A stretch of DNA of 13,327 bases, taken from positions 1-13,327 of the forward strand of contig JAUVIX010000061.1 in the NCBI GenBank assembly GCA_030592565.1, written 5' to 3'. The stretch's first letter is position 1. Each line of letters opens with the position of its first letter. Under the pieces are notes generated by a model, which made no database searches, was not told the origin of the DNA, and saw only the letters and a program-made list of their open reading frames with translations. Made by a program: the position numbers and the translations under genes. Shown piece after piece: positions 7,182-13,327 of the stretch. The DNA comes from Chlorobiota bacterium. GTDB lineage: Bacteria; Bacteroidota; Bacteroidia; Bacteroidales; JAADJA01.

Positions 7182-9665
7182 CTACAAAGGATCAACATCA
7201 ATCTGAATCCTTACGGATTTGTAATTCCCAAGTGTACGGAATTCGGATATTGCTTTTCTGATGTCGTTTTTGTGCTCGTTCAGGGTGAGGTCTCTTTCGA
7301 GTTTTATCAGGACGTTTTTCAGATAGAGGTTCTTTATTCTTGATATCAGAGGATACTCCGGACCTAGAATTCGTTTGCCGAGTTTTTGCCGTAACAAAAT
7401 TGCAAACTCCCTTGCTGCTTCATTCAATACTCTTGGATCTTTGTGCTTCAGTTGAATTTCAATAAGTCGGAAAAAGGGTGGATACTTAAAGTTACGTCTT
7501 TCCAGAATCTGTGACGAATACATTCCGTAATAGTCATGTTCGATAACATTTTTTAAAACCGAATGCTTAGGGTTGTATGTCTGGATAATGACCTTGCCCT
7601 GCTTCATTTTTCTTCCCGCCCTGCCGCTAACCTGCGCCATAAGCTGGTAGCTGCGTTCATAAGCTCTGAAATTGGGAAAGTTAATCATATTATCAGCATT
7701 CAGGATTCCGACAACACTCACATTATCAAAATCAAGCCCCTTTGTAACCATTTGAGTTCCAACGAGAATATCAATACGTCTCTCTTCAAAATCATTTATG
7801 ATATTCTGGTATGCGTGTTTTGTGCGGGTTGTATCCAGGTCCATTCGTTTTATAGTGACTTCGGGGAAAATAATTTGAAGCTCCTCCTCAACTTTTTCCG
7901 TTCCGAAACCTTTCATCTGCATATTGGGACTTCCGCAGGAATCACATTTTTCGGGTACTCGCCTTGAGTATCCGCAGTAATGGCAACGGAGTTGGTTGTT
8001 GTGTTTATGATAGATTAGAGTTACATCACAATTTTTACATTCGGGTACCCAGTGGCAGGTATCACATTCAAGTCTGAGAGAGAATCCCCGTCTGTTCTGG
8101 AAGAGAATGATCTGCTCATTTTTTGCAAGTGCATCATTAATGCTATCTATTAAGAGTGAGGAAAAATGCGATTTCATAGTGCGCCTTTTCGTCTCGGTTC
8201 TCAGGTCGGCAATCAATATTTCCGGCATGCTTACTCCACCATATCGTTCCGAAAGCTCTATCAATGCATACTTTCCGTGCTTAGCATTGAAGTAGCTTTC
8301 CAGGGCAGGAGTTGCTGAGCCAAGAAGCACTTTGGTTTGATGCAAAAGACCAAGGTAAACAGCAGAGTCTCTTGCATTATATCGTGGTGTAGGCGAAAAC
8401 TGTTTGTATGACTGGTCGTGCTCTTCATCAACAATAATAAGCCCGAGATTGCTGTATGGTAGAAAAAGTGCAGAGCGTGGCCCGAGGATTATTCGATACC
8501 TGGATTTTTCATTACTGTTTAAAACGCTGTTCCATATCTCAACGCGCTCCTGTTCATTATATTTGGAATGATAAACTCCTACCTTTGAACCGAAATATTT
8601 TTTCAAACGGTTGATGATCTGTGTGGTCAGGGCAATCTCTGGCAGAAGATACAACACCTGCTTACCTTTTTTCAATGCTTCATCAATCAGTTTTATGTAA
8701 ACCTCTGTTTTTCCGCTTGAAGTAACACCATGGAACAGTGCTACATCATTTTCCTCAAAACTATTATGTATCTCATCTAAGGCTATATTCTGATAATCAC
8801 TGAAGATTATATCGTCGGGTTCCTGAGTTGCTATGTAATCAATCAGGCGGCTGGTTTGCTTTTTATATGATTCAAAAACACCTTTTTTTATCAAAGCTAA
8901 AATTGCTGATACTGAACTATTGACTGTATGAGTAAGAGCTGAATTTTTAACCTCTTTCTTTTCAGCTTTACCGAAGCCGGAAAGAGAGATATAGGTCATT
9001 AGTACCTCAAGCTGTTTGAAAGCTCTTTTTTCCAGTTTGTCAAAAAGTAACTGAAGTTCTTTTTCGTCGTTATATTTTTCGGTCAGTCGTATATAGTTTT
9101 CTATCTTTGGCTTATATTTCTCTTTAAGCTCTTCCTCAACAAGTACAACATTCTTTTCAATCAGTCCTTTAATAATTGGAATAACTTTTTTTTGTTCTAC
9201 AATATTTTCAACTTCCGTTAATGTGAGCTGTTTTTGGATGTCAAGTGCTTCTGTGATAAGATATTCCTTTTCATTTAGTGTTTCTGTATCCCCGTCGAAT
9301 GATGGATTCAGGACTATTCTTGACTCGCTGGCCAATTTCAAAGCCGATGGAAAAGCTACATTCATCACCTCTCCAGTCTCACACATATAATAATCAGAAA
9401 TCCATTTCCAAAGTGAGTACTGAATATCATTCATCACAGGTTTTTCGTCGAGGATAGAGAGGATATATTTTGTGCGGTAACTTTTTGGGGGTATCTGATG
9501 GATATTCACAACAACAGCAGTATAAATCTTCTTTTTGCCGAATTGCACAACCACCCTTTTCCATTTTTCGATGGAGCCGTTTAGCTCATACGGAACGCGG
9601 TACGTAAAAAGCTCCGGTACAGGCAACGGTAAAAGTACATCGACGAAGTAGGTGATTCTGTCCAT
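7182..9665 (-). CDS. priA: Primosomal protein N' / replication restart helicase PriA (827 aa)
   Basis: PriA is a superfamily 2 3'-to-5' DNA helicase. It recognises stalled or repaired forks and reloads the replicative helicase through the primosome. Domains in order: N-terminal 3'-DNA-end binding domain at about 1-105 (FVDVLLPLPVPELFTYRVP); winged-helix and linker to about 280; helicase lobe 1 with Walker A GVTSSGKT at 313-320, DEEH box at 413-416 and LGSATP at 448-453; a zinc module with all eight cysteines in four CxxC pairs (534/537, 543/546, 561/564, 574/577); helicase lobe 2 with GTQMVTKGLDF at 636-646 and QVSGRAGR at 678-685; and a C-terminal domain to 827. Nothing is missing. The start is ATG 9665 and matches the family N-terminus. 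It ends at hairpin repeat B, and the DUF559 repeat island lies directly upstream. Confidence 0.98.
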   Translation of the reverse strand: MDRITYFVDVLLPLPVPELFTYRVPYELNGSIEKWKRVVVQFGKKKIYTAVVVNIHQIPPKSYRTKYILSILDEKPVMNDIQYSLWKWISDYYMCETGEVMNVAFPSALKLASESRIVLNPSFDGDTETLNEKEYLITEALDIQKQLTLTEVENIVEQKKVIPIIKGLIEKNVVLVEEELKEKYKPKIENYIRLTEKYNDEKELQLLFDKLEKRAFKQLEVLMTYISLSGFGKAEKKEVKNSALTHTVNSSVSAILALIKKGVFESYKKQTSRLIDYIATQEPDDIIFSDYQNIALDEIHNSFEENDVALFHGVTSSGKTEVYIKLIDEALKKGKQVLYLLPEIALTTQIINRLKKYFGSKVGVYHSKYNEQERVEIWNSVLNSNEKSRYRIILGPRSALFLPYSNLGLIIVDEEHDQSYKQFSPTPRYNARDSAVYLGLLHQTKVLLGSATPALESYFNAKHGKYALIELSERYGGVSMPEILIADLRTETKRRTMKSHFSSLLIDSINDALAKNEQIILFQNRRGFSLRLECDTCHWVPECKNCDVTLIYHKHNNQLRCHYCGYSRRVPEKCDSCGSPNMQMKGFGTEKVEEELQIIFPEVTIKRMDLDTTRTKHAYQNIINDFEERRIDILVGTQMVTKGLDFDNVSVVGILNADNMINFPNFRAYERSYQLMAQVSGRAGRKMKQGKVIIQTYNPKHSVLKNVIEHDYYGMYSSQILERRNFKYPPFFRLIEIQLKHKDPRVLNEAAREFAILLRQKLGKRILGPEYPLISRIKNLYLKNVLIKLERDLTLNEHKNDIRKAISEFRTLGNYKSVRIQIDVDPL

Positions 9666-9711
9666 TTTTTAATGCTTTTTTGTATTATTATCTGTGATTT
9701 TTATTTTATCA

Positions 9712-9752
9712 TTTTTTCCTCCCCCGACACCCCCTCCAGAGGGGGATAGTGC
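9712..9752. repeat. C/G-run hairpin repeat E1, left copy
   Basis: Five to six Ts, CCTCCCCC, then the palindrome CCCCCTC-CA-GAGGGGG (9730-9745), then ATAGTGC. The 23 bases from 9730 to 9752 are identical to 10238-10260 on the other side of the DUF559 gene. Together with E2 (9783 onward), which has the same layout in reverse, it forms an inverted pair. Confidence 0.88.
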
Positions 9753-9782
9753 AAAGCCTGTTTAGGCATTCAGGTTTCTTTT

Positions 9783-9810
9783 CCCCCGCTGGCGGGGGTT
9801 AGGGGGGTGG
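9783..9810. repeat. C/G-run hairpin repeat E2, left copy, overlapping the end of the DUF559 gene
   Basis: Palindrome CCCCCGC-TG-GCGGGGG (9783-9798) followed by TTAGGGGGGTGG. This is the E1 layout in inverse orientation. The TTA at 9799-9801 is the reverse complement of the DUF559 stop codon. The last proline codons of that protein are therefore read from repeat DNA, and the hairpin immediately follows the stop, where it may end or stabilise the transcript. Confidence 0.85.
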
Positions 9811-10209
9811 AGTCCCAAATTCTTTTTGCCTTTTCACAACACAATCTTCAATCTCCATTATAACATTGTTTATATTATTAAGTACTTCTTCATCCTGAAA
9901 TTTTAAAATTTTAAACCCTGCCAATTCCAATTCTTTTTCTTTTTTCCGATCTTTTTCATAGGTTTCATTCCATTGATGAGTTAAACCATCAACCTCAATA
10001 ATAATCAATAATTCTTTGCACATAAAATCTGCAATATAATTTAATACAGGCCTTTGTCTGGCAAATTGCCAATTGGATAAATTACCTGCTCGTAATGCAT
10101 ATTTCCAAAGGCAGGCTTCTGCCTTGGTCATATTTTTACGTAGTTTATTAGCAAAATTTTTAAGATTCTTATTGTAATGCCAATTATTTTTTGAACCTGC
10201 TATGTCCAT
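9799..10209 (-). CDS. DUF559 endonuclease domain-containing protein (136 aa)
   Basis: DUF559 proteins are small PD-(D/E)XK nucleases related to very-short-patch-repair (Vsr) enzymes; their cellular role is not established. The sequence shows the family hallmarks: a basic helix and LRKNMTKAEACLW at 23-35, WQFARQRPVLNYIADF at 47-62, and the core IIIEVDGLTH at 69-78. D61, E72 and D74 are the likely metal ligands, H78 is conserved, and AGFKILKFQDEEVL follows at 97-110. The length is near the usual 115-140 residues. The start is ATG 10209, and the YNKNLKNFANKLRKNMT opening matches relatives. The protein ends in GTPPP, encoded by the flanking repeat. The gene, with its repeats, occupies the whole space between priA and pfkA, which suggests an inserted unit. 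Confidence 0.9.
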   Translation of the reverse strand: MDIAGSKNNWHYNKNLKNFANKLRKNMTKAEACLWKYALRAGNLSNWQFARQRPVLNYIADFMCKELLIIIEVDGLTHQWNETYEKDRKKEKELELAGFKILKFQDEEVLNNINNVIMEIEDCVVKRQKEFGTPPP

Positions 10210-10222
10210 TTTTCATTTACTG

Positions 10223-10260
10223 TTTTTCCTCCCCCTGCCCCCTCCAGAGGGGGATAGTGC
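10223..10260. repeat. C/G-run hairpin repeat E1, right copy
   Basis: TTTTTCCTCCCCC, then the palindrome CCCCCTC-CA-GAGGGGG (10238-10253), then ATAGTGC. It is a direct repeat of 9712-9752, with an exact 23-base match between 10238-10260 and 9730-9752. It begins 13 bases upstream of the DUF559 start codon, in the gene's 5' region. Confidence 0.88.
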
Positions 10261-10367
10261 TAAATAACAATTTCTTTTTCCCTGCCGGTCTCTTACATTT
10301 CTCACCTTCTTCTACTTATTTTTTTACCTGCCGATTTCCTGCAATTCCTGCGTCCTTTTTCTTCTTT

Positions 10368-10400
10368 CCCCTGCCGGCGAGGGTTAGAGGGAGGAATATT
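10368..10400. repeat. C/G-run hairpin repeat E2, right copy (degenerate)
   Basis: An imperfect palindrome at 10368-10383 (CCCCTGCCGGCGAGGG) followed by TTAGAGGGAGGAATATT, which parallels the E2 copy at 9783-9810. It lies 14 bases beyond the pfkA stop codon. The 107 bases between the right E1 and this element (10261-10367) are pyrimidine-rich, carry CTGCCG three times (10282, 10328, 10371) and contain no gene. Confidence 0.65.
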
Positions 10401-10414
10401 AAACTCCTGTTGTC

Positions 10415-11395
10415 TTACGAACTTAGTATCCGTGCCATTTTTAGCAAATCACGCCTGATGCCTTTGTTGTATTTAATAGCTTTGTTAAATGGTGTATATG
10501 CTACTTTGTTATTAATAATCCCCACCATTTCGCCACGCCGACCTTCTAGTAGCGCGTTAACAGTGTAATGTCCCATTGTGCTGGCAATAATCCTGTCAAT
10601 GGCAGAAGGACTGCCTCCACGTTGAATGTGTCCAAGAATTGTAACGCGGGTGTCAAAGTTGTTATATCTCTCTTTAACTTTTCTGGCGACATCAAAGGCT
10701 CCACCTGCATCGTCACCTTCGGCAACTATGATTATCCCTGATCTTTTATTATTTCTGTAGCCTTTTTCCAGAATCTCAATCAGCTCATCAATATAGGTGA
10801 TGGTCTCAGGTACGAGGATATCTTCTGCTCCTCCTGCAATGCCACTTCGCAGGGCAATAAATCCTGCGTCGCGTCCCATCACCTCAATAAAAAAGAGCCG
10901 ATTGTGGGATGTGGCGGTATCACGGATTTTGTCAACTGCCTGCATAACAGTATTTACTGCAGTATCATAACCTATAGTCATATCAGTTCCATATAAGTCA
11001 TTGTCGATTGTTCCAGGAGCACCCATTATCGGGAAATCGAATTCATTAATAAAAATATCGGCTCCTGTAAAGGTACCGTTTCCACCAATTACCACCATTG
11101 CATCAATATCGTATTTCTTCAGATTATCGTATGCTTTTTGCCGACCTTCTTTTTTCATAAACCCCTTACTGCGTGCTGTTTTAAGGATTGTACCTCCTCG
11201 TTGAATAATATTTGATACGGAGCTGCTATCCATTTTTACAAATTCATCATTAATAAGTCCGTTATAACCATCCATTATTCCAAAGACCTCTAAATTATTA
11301 TAAAGACCTGTCCTTACAACCGCTCTGATAGCAGCATTCATCCCCGGAGCATCACCTCCTGATGTCAGTATTCCTATTTTTTTAATCTTTTTCAT
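10415..11395 (-). CDS. pfkA: ATP-type 6-phosphofructokinase PfkA (326 aa)
   Basis: This enzyme phosphorylates fructose 6-phosphate to fructose 1,6-bisphosphate, the committed step of glycolysis; bacterial forms are cytosolic homotetramers. Motifs: GILTSGGDAPGMNAAIR at 8-24, the ribose/ADP-site NIIQRGGTILKTARS at 62-76, GGNGT at 104-108, PGTIDND with catalytic D131 at 127-133, EVMGRDAGFIA at 171-181, AEGDDAGG at 225-232, and HIQRGGSPSAIDR at 256-268. G107 and G128 occupy the positions (E. coli 104 and 124) that are Gly in ATP-dependent forms but Asp and Lys in PPi-dependent forms, so ATP is the predicted donor. One oddity is N106, where E. coli has the Mg-ATP ligand D103. The length is typical and the start is ATG 11395. 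It is followed by the DUF559 repeat island. Confidence 0.97.
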   Translation of the reverse strand: MKKIKKIGILTSGGDAPGMNAAIRAVVRTGLYNNLEVFGIMDGYNGLINDEFVKMDSSSVSNIIQRGGTILKTARSKGFMKKEGRQKAYDNLKKYDIDAMVVIGGNGTFTGADIFINEFDFPIMGAPGTIDNDLYGTDMTIGYDTAVNTVMQAVDKIRDTATSHNRLFFIEVMGRDAGFIALRSGIAGGAEDILVPETITYIDELIEILEKGYRNNKRSGIIIVAEGDDAGGAFDVARKVKERYNNFDTRVTILGHIQRGGSPSAIDRIIASTMGHYTVNALLEGRRGEMVGIINNKVAYTPFNKAIKYNKGIRRDLLKMARILSS

Positions 11396-11458
11396 TTTTT
11401 ATGTGAATCCTTTGTTTATCTAAAGTCATTTTTTACATTATTCCAACGCGCCCCTTAA

Positions 11459-11472
11459 TCCCCTGTAGGGGA
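11459..11472. repeat. Small palindrome TCCCCT-GT-AGGGGA upstream of pfkA
   Basis: Arms of six perfectly paired bases lie 64 bases upstream of the pfkA start, preceded by CCCCTTAA. It looks like a remnant of another C/G-run intergenic repeat. In a transcript reading through from the methyltransferase gene it would form a short hairpin. There is no evidence for a specific regulatory role. Confidence 0.45.
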
Positions 11473-11547
11473 AACTCCTACGCATATTATAGAGTTACTT
11501 GCCCTTATGCTATTAATTCCCTCAACATTCCAGCACTATATCCACCG

Positions 11548-11582
11548 TTCCGATACCTATCGCAATAGGGAAGGCGGATTTT
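11548..11582. repeat. Imperfect nested hairpin just downstream of the RNA methyltransferase stop
   Basis: TCCACCGTTCC near 11549 pairs imperfectly with GGGAAGGCGGA near 11567, and an inner CCTAT-CGCA-ATAGG stem sits between them. A T-run (11578-11584) follows on the plus strand and overlaps the end of the methyltransferase gene. The T-run is on the wrong side for ending that minus-strand gene, and no plus-strand gene precedes it. A terminator function is therefore doubtful, and a dispersed repeat is more likely. Confidence 0.4.
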
Positions 11583-12758
11583 TTATTCCTTCCTTTCAAT
11601 TCTCTTCCTTTTATGAACCTTTTTGGTCCCTTTATAGATATCAAATTTATAGAATCCGCTTTCGAGAGGTCCGTTAAACAGAGTGATTCTTCTTGATGGC
11701 CTTAGTCCGATAAATTTCAGGGCTTCCTTATCGGAGCTTATTATCCAGGCGGAGTAACCTTCAAATTTTGTTTTCATAGCATCACCGATTTCTGAGTACA
11801 ATTTCTTTATATCTTCCACCTTTATTCTTTCGCCATAAGGTGGATTTGTAATCATAGTGCCACCGCCTTCGGGTGGCTCAGCATCATCAATATATCTGGC
11901 TCTCAATGAAATTTCATCTTCCAGACCTGCTGAAACTACATTTTCTTTGGCAACCTGCAATATCCTTCCGGAGCGGTCAGAACCGATAATTTTATATTTA
12001 AACTCCTTTCGTGCAGCTTCTGCATCGTCCTTGATTTTTTGCCACAACTCTTTATCAAAATCCTTCCATCTTGTAAATCCAAACAGCTCTCTGAATTGTG
12101 CAGGAGGAATATTAAGGGCAAACATAGCAGCTTCGATGGGTAAAGTTCCTGATCCGCACATCGGATCCACAAAGTTACTGTTTCCGTCCCAGCCACTGAG
12201 TAGTATCATTCCGGCTGCAAGTACCTCATTCAGTGGAGCCGGACCGGTACCAATCCTGTATCCGCGCTTGTGTAACGATTCAACTGAGCTATCGAGAGAG
12301 ACAGTGCACTCATCCCTAAAAACCCTGACATTTATTTTTACATCAGGATCTTTTGTGTCAACATTTGGCCTTCTGCCATACTTCTCTCTGAATCGATCAG
12401 CTATAGCATCTTTTGTTTTCAGGGCAAGATATTTTGAATGTGTTATGTTTGAGTAGCTGGTTATGCCATCTATCGAAAAGGTTCCGTTAAGATGAATATA
12501 GTCTTCCCACTTTATCTTCAAGACCTCATTATATAGTTCATTTTCATTCTGTGCCCTGAATATTGCAATTGGAACAAGCACACGAATAGCAGTCCGGCAC
12601 AGGTAGTTGGTTTTATATAAAAGTTCCTTATCTCCCTCAAACATCACTGCCCTGTTAAGTATTTTGATGTTAAGACCTCCAAGTTCTTTGACCTCTTTTG
12701 CAAGTATTTCTTCCAGGCCGGCAAAAGTCTTGGCAATATATGATTGATTTTTTTTCAT
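11583..12758 (-). CDS. THUMP-domain class I SAM-dependent RNA methyltransferase (COG0116; RlmL N-half/YpsC-like, 391 aa)
   Basis: This probably methylates a guanine N2 of 23S rRNA, as the N-terminal half of E. coli RlmL does at G2445; the exact target here is inferred. Layout: an N-terminal ferredoxin-like part (AKTFAGLEEILAKEV at 9-23), a THUMP RNA-binding domain at about 45-158 that ends in the conserved VSLDSS and LHKRGYR segments (153-158, 162-168), and a Rossmann methyltransferase at about 170-375. SAM motif I is FVDPMCGSGTLPIEA at 196-210, the catalytic motif is NPPYGERI at 305-312, and a GSD(R) segment is at 259-262. The length fits single-domain family members; the RlmK half of E. coli RlmL is absent, which is normal here. 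The C-terminus is very basic (KKVHKRKRIERKE), consistent with rRNA binding. The start is ATG 12758. It diverges from the MazG-like gene across 86 bases. Confidence 0.93.
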   Translation of the reverse strand: MKKNQSYIAKTFAGLEEILAKEVKELGGLNIKILNRAVMFEGDKELLYKTNYLCRTAIRVLVPIAIFRAQNENELYNEVLKIKWEDYIHLNGTFSIDGITSYSNITHSKYLALKTKDAIADRFREKYGRRPNVDTKDPDVKINVRVFRDECTVSLDSSVESLHKRGYRIGTGPAPLNEVLAAGMILLSGWDGNSNFVDPMCGSGTLPIEAAMFALNIPPAQFRELFGFTRWKDFDKELWQKIKDDAEAARKEFKYKIIGSDRSGRILQVAKENVVSAGLEDEISLRARYIDDAEPPEGGGTMITNPPYGERIKVEDIKKLYSEIGDAMKTKFEGYSAWIISSDKEALKFIGLRPSRRITLFNGPLESGFYKFDIYKGTKKVHKRKRIERKE

Positions 12759-12844
12759 CGGATTTTATAATATTCAGCAAAAATACCCATATTTGTACAA
12801 TTGTTTAAAGAAAAAACAGCACCAGGCTTATAAAAATAGAGAAT

Positions 12845-13174
12845 ATGACAATAAAAGAATCCCAGCAAACTGTTGACCGGTGGATTAAGACTACTGGCGT
12901 GAGATATTTCAGCGAATTAACCAATATGGCAATACTGACAGAGGAGGTAGGGGAGGTAGCAAGAATAATGGCACGAAAGTACGGCGACCAATCATTTAAA
13001 AAGTCGGAAAAGGATATTGATCTGGCAGATGAATTTGCTGATGTTCTGTTTGTTTTGATATGCCTTGCCAACCAGACTGGAGTTGACCTGACAGATGCTT
13101 TGAAAAGGAATTTGGATAAGAAAACAAAAAGAGATGCCACAAGACATTTGGAGAATGAGAAGCTAAAGAGGTAG
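12845..13174 (+). CDS. MazG-like nucleotide pyrophosphohydrolase (109 aa)
   Basis: Small all-alpha NTP pyrophosphohydrolases of this group cleave nucleoside triphosphates to monophosphate and PPi, removing unwanted nucleotides. The diagnostic metal-binding motif EExxE...ExxD is complete: E33-E34 and E37 (LTEEVGEVARI), then E63 and D66 (ADEFADVLFVL). The C-terminal helix pair is VDLTDALKRNLDKKTKRDATRH (80-101). At 109 residues it is a single-domain form rather than the two-domain MazG of E. coli. The start is ATG 12845, and the reading frame before it gives no better start. It diverges from the RNA methyltransferase; the 86-base gap must hold both promoters, but I could not place either. The precise substrate cannot be told from sequence. 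Confidence 0.92.
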   Translation: MTIKESQQTVDRWIKTTGVRYFSELTNMAILTEEVGEVARIMARKYGDQSFKKSEKDIDLADEFADVLFVLICLANQTGVDLTDALKRNLDKKTKRDATRHLENEKLKR

Positions 13175-13200
13175 AGTTGATGGCGGGAATGCTGGAATGA

Positions 13201-13252
13201 AGAGATGCACGGCCGTGCATTTCACCGTACCAGGAGGCCATGCGTCTTTACA
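13201..13252. repeat. Compound palindromic repeat 3' of the MazG-like gene
   Basis: A perfect 16-base palindrome, ATGCACGGCCGTGCAT (13205-13220), followed 20 bases later by TGCGTCTTTAC (13241-13251). The latter is an imperfect inverse (8 of 11) of the GAAGAGATGCA at 13199-13209. The layout resembles the GAGACGCA...TGCGTCTC palindromes dispersed in many bacterial genomes. It may serve as the 3' hairpin of the upstream gene but has no T-run. Confidence 0.6.
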
Positions 13253-13283
13253 GGCAATACGCTATTAATATTATTTTAAAAAG

Positions 13284-13327
13284 ATGAATGTAAGAGCAAT
13301 ATTTCTTAAAATTAAAAGCCCCATCCT
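13284..13327 (+). CDS. Possible start of the next gene, cut by the right edge
   Basis: An ATG after an A-rich stretch opens a frame (MNVRAIFLKIKSPI...) that stays open to the window edge. Only 14 codons are visible, there is no recognisable family motif and the ribosome-binding site is weak. It could be chance. The basic, hydrophobic opening would suit a membrane protein. Confidence 0.25.
   Translation, partial: MNVRAIFLKIKSPI

Noticed and set aside
10191..10568. Plus-strand 125-residue open frame
   Set aside because: It runs across the DUF559 start, the C/G-run repeats, a pyrimidine-rich spacer and the antisense of the pfkA end, which is not a plausible protein.
10415..11395. PPi-dependent phosphofructokinase
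   Set aside because: The two discriminating positions are Gly (G107 and G128), which is the ATP-type pattern.
11857..12456. Plus-strand 199-residue open frame opposite the RNA methyltransferase
   Set aside because: It is a shadow of a well-supported gene with all its motifs; the antisense translation is low-complexity and Ser/Pro-rich.
13205..13278. Short frame starting at the ATG inside the right-end palindrome
   Set aside because: It is 24 codons made mostly of repeat sequence, with no family match and no ribosome-binding site.

Overview
The window is a chromosomal stretch from a member of the Bacteroidota, most likely class Bacteroidia. The evidence is the AT-rich composition, the Bacteroidota-type TamB with a divergent tsaD beside it, the TIGR02757-family gene after tsaD, and several small palindromic repeat families that I associate with this phylum. 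Assignment below class is not possible by eye. No phage, plasmid, CRISPR, rRNA or tRNA gene was seen.

Layout from left to right. Positions 1-3423 (-) hold the first 1141 codons of a giant TamB-like envelope protein, cut by the left edge. It has no ATG, GTG or TTG at its apparent start. Diverging from it are tsaD (tRNA t6A synthesis) and a TIGR02757-family gene, with a palindromic repeat between those two. From 5629 to 12758 every gene is on the minus strand: a DUF418 membrane protein, priA (replication restart helicase), a small DUF559 PD-(D/E)XK nuclease, pfkA (6-phosphofructokinase) and a THUMP-domain RNA methyltransferase. A divergent MazG-like nucleotide pyrophosphohydrolase follows at 12845-13174 (+). 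A possible next gene start lies at the right edge.

The protein-coding content is mostly housekeeping: tRNA and rRNA modification, replication restart, glycolysis, nucleotide-pool cleaning and envelope lipid transport. The unusual material is between the genes. Two related hairpin repeats (about 80% identical by eye, each with 15-nt arms and a 23-nt loop) bracket the DUF418 gene. Each directly abuts the TAG stop codon of a minus-strand gene. The DUF559 nuclease gene sits in its own island between priA and pfkA, enclosed by two copies of a C/G-run hairpin repeat pair. The nuclease stop codon lies within one of these repeats, which suggests a nuclease-repeat mobile or selfish unit. The tsaD/TIGR02757 gap, the pfkA/methyltransferase gap and the right end hold further palindromes.

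These repeats, the non-canonical tamB start and an Asp-to-Asn change in PfkA are the points most worth checking.
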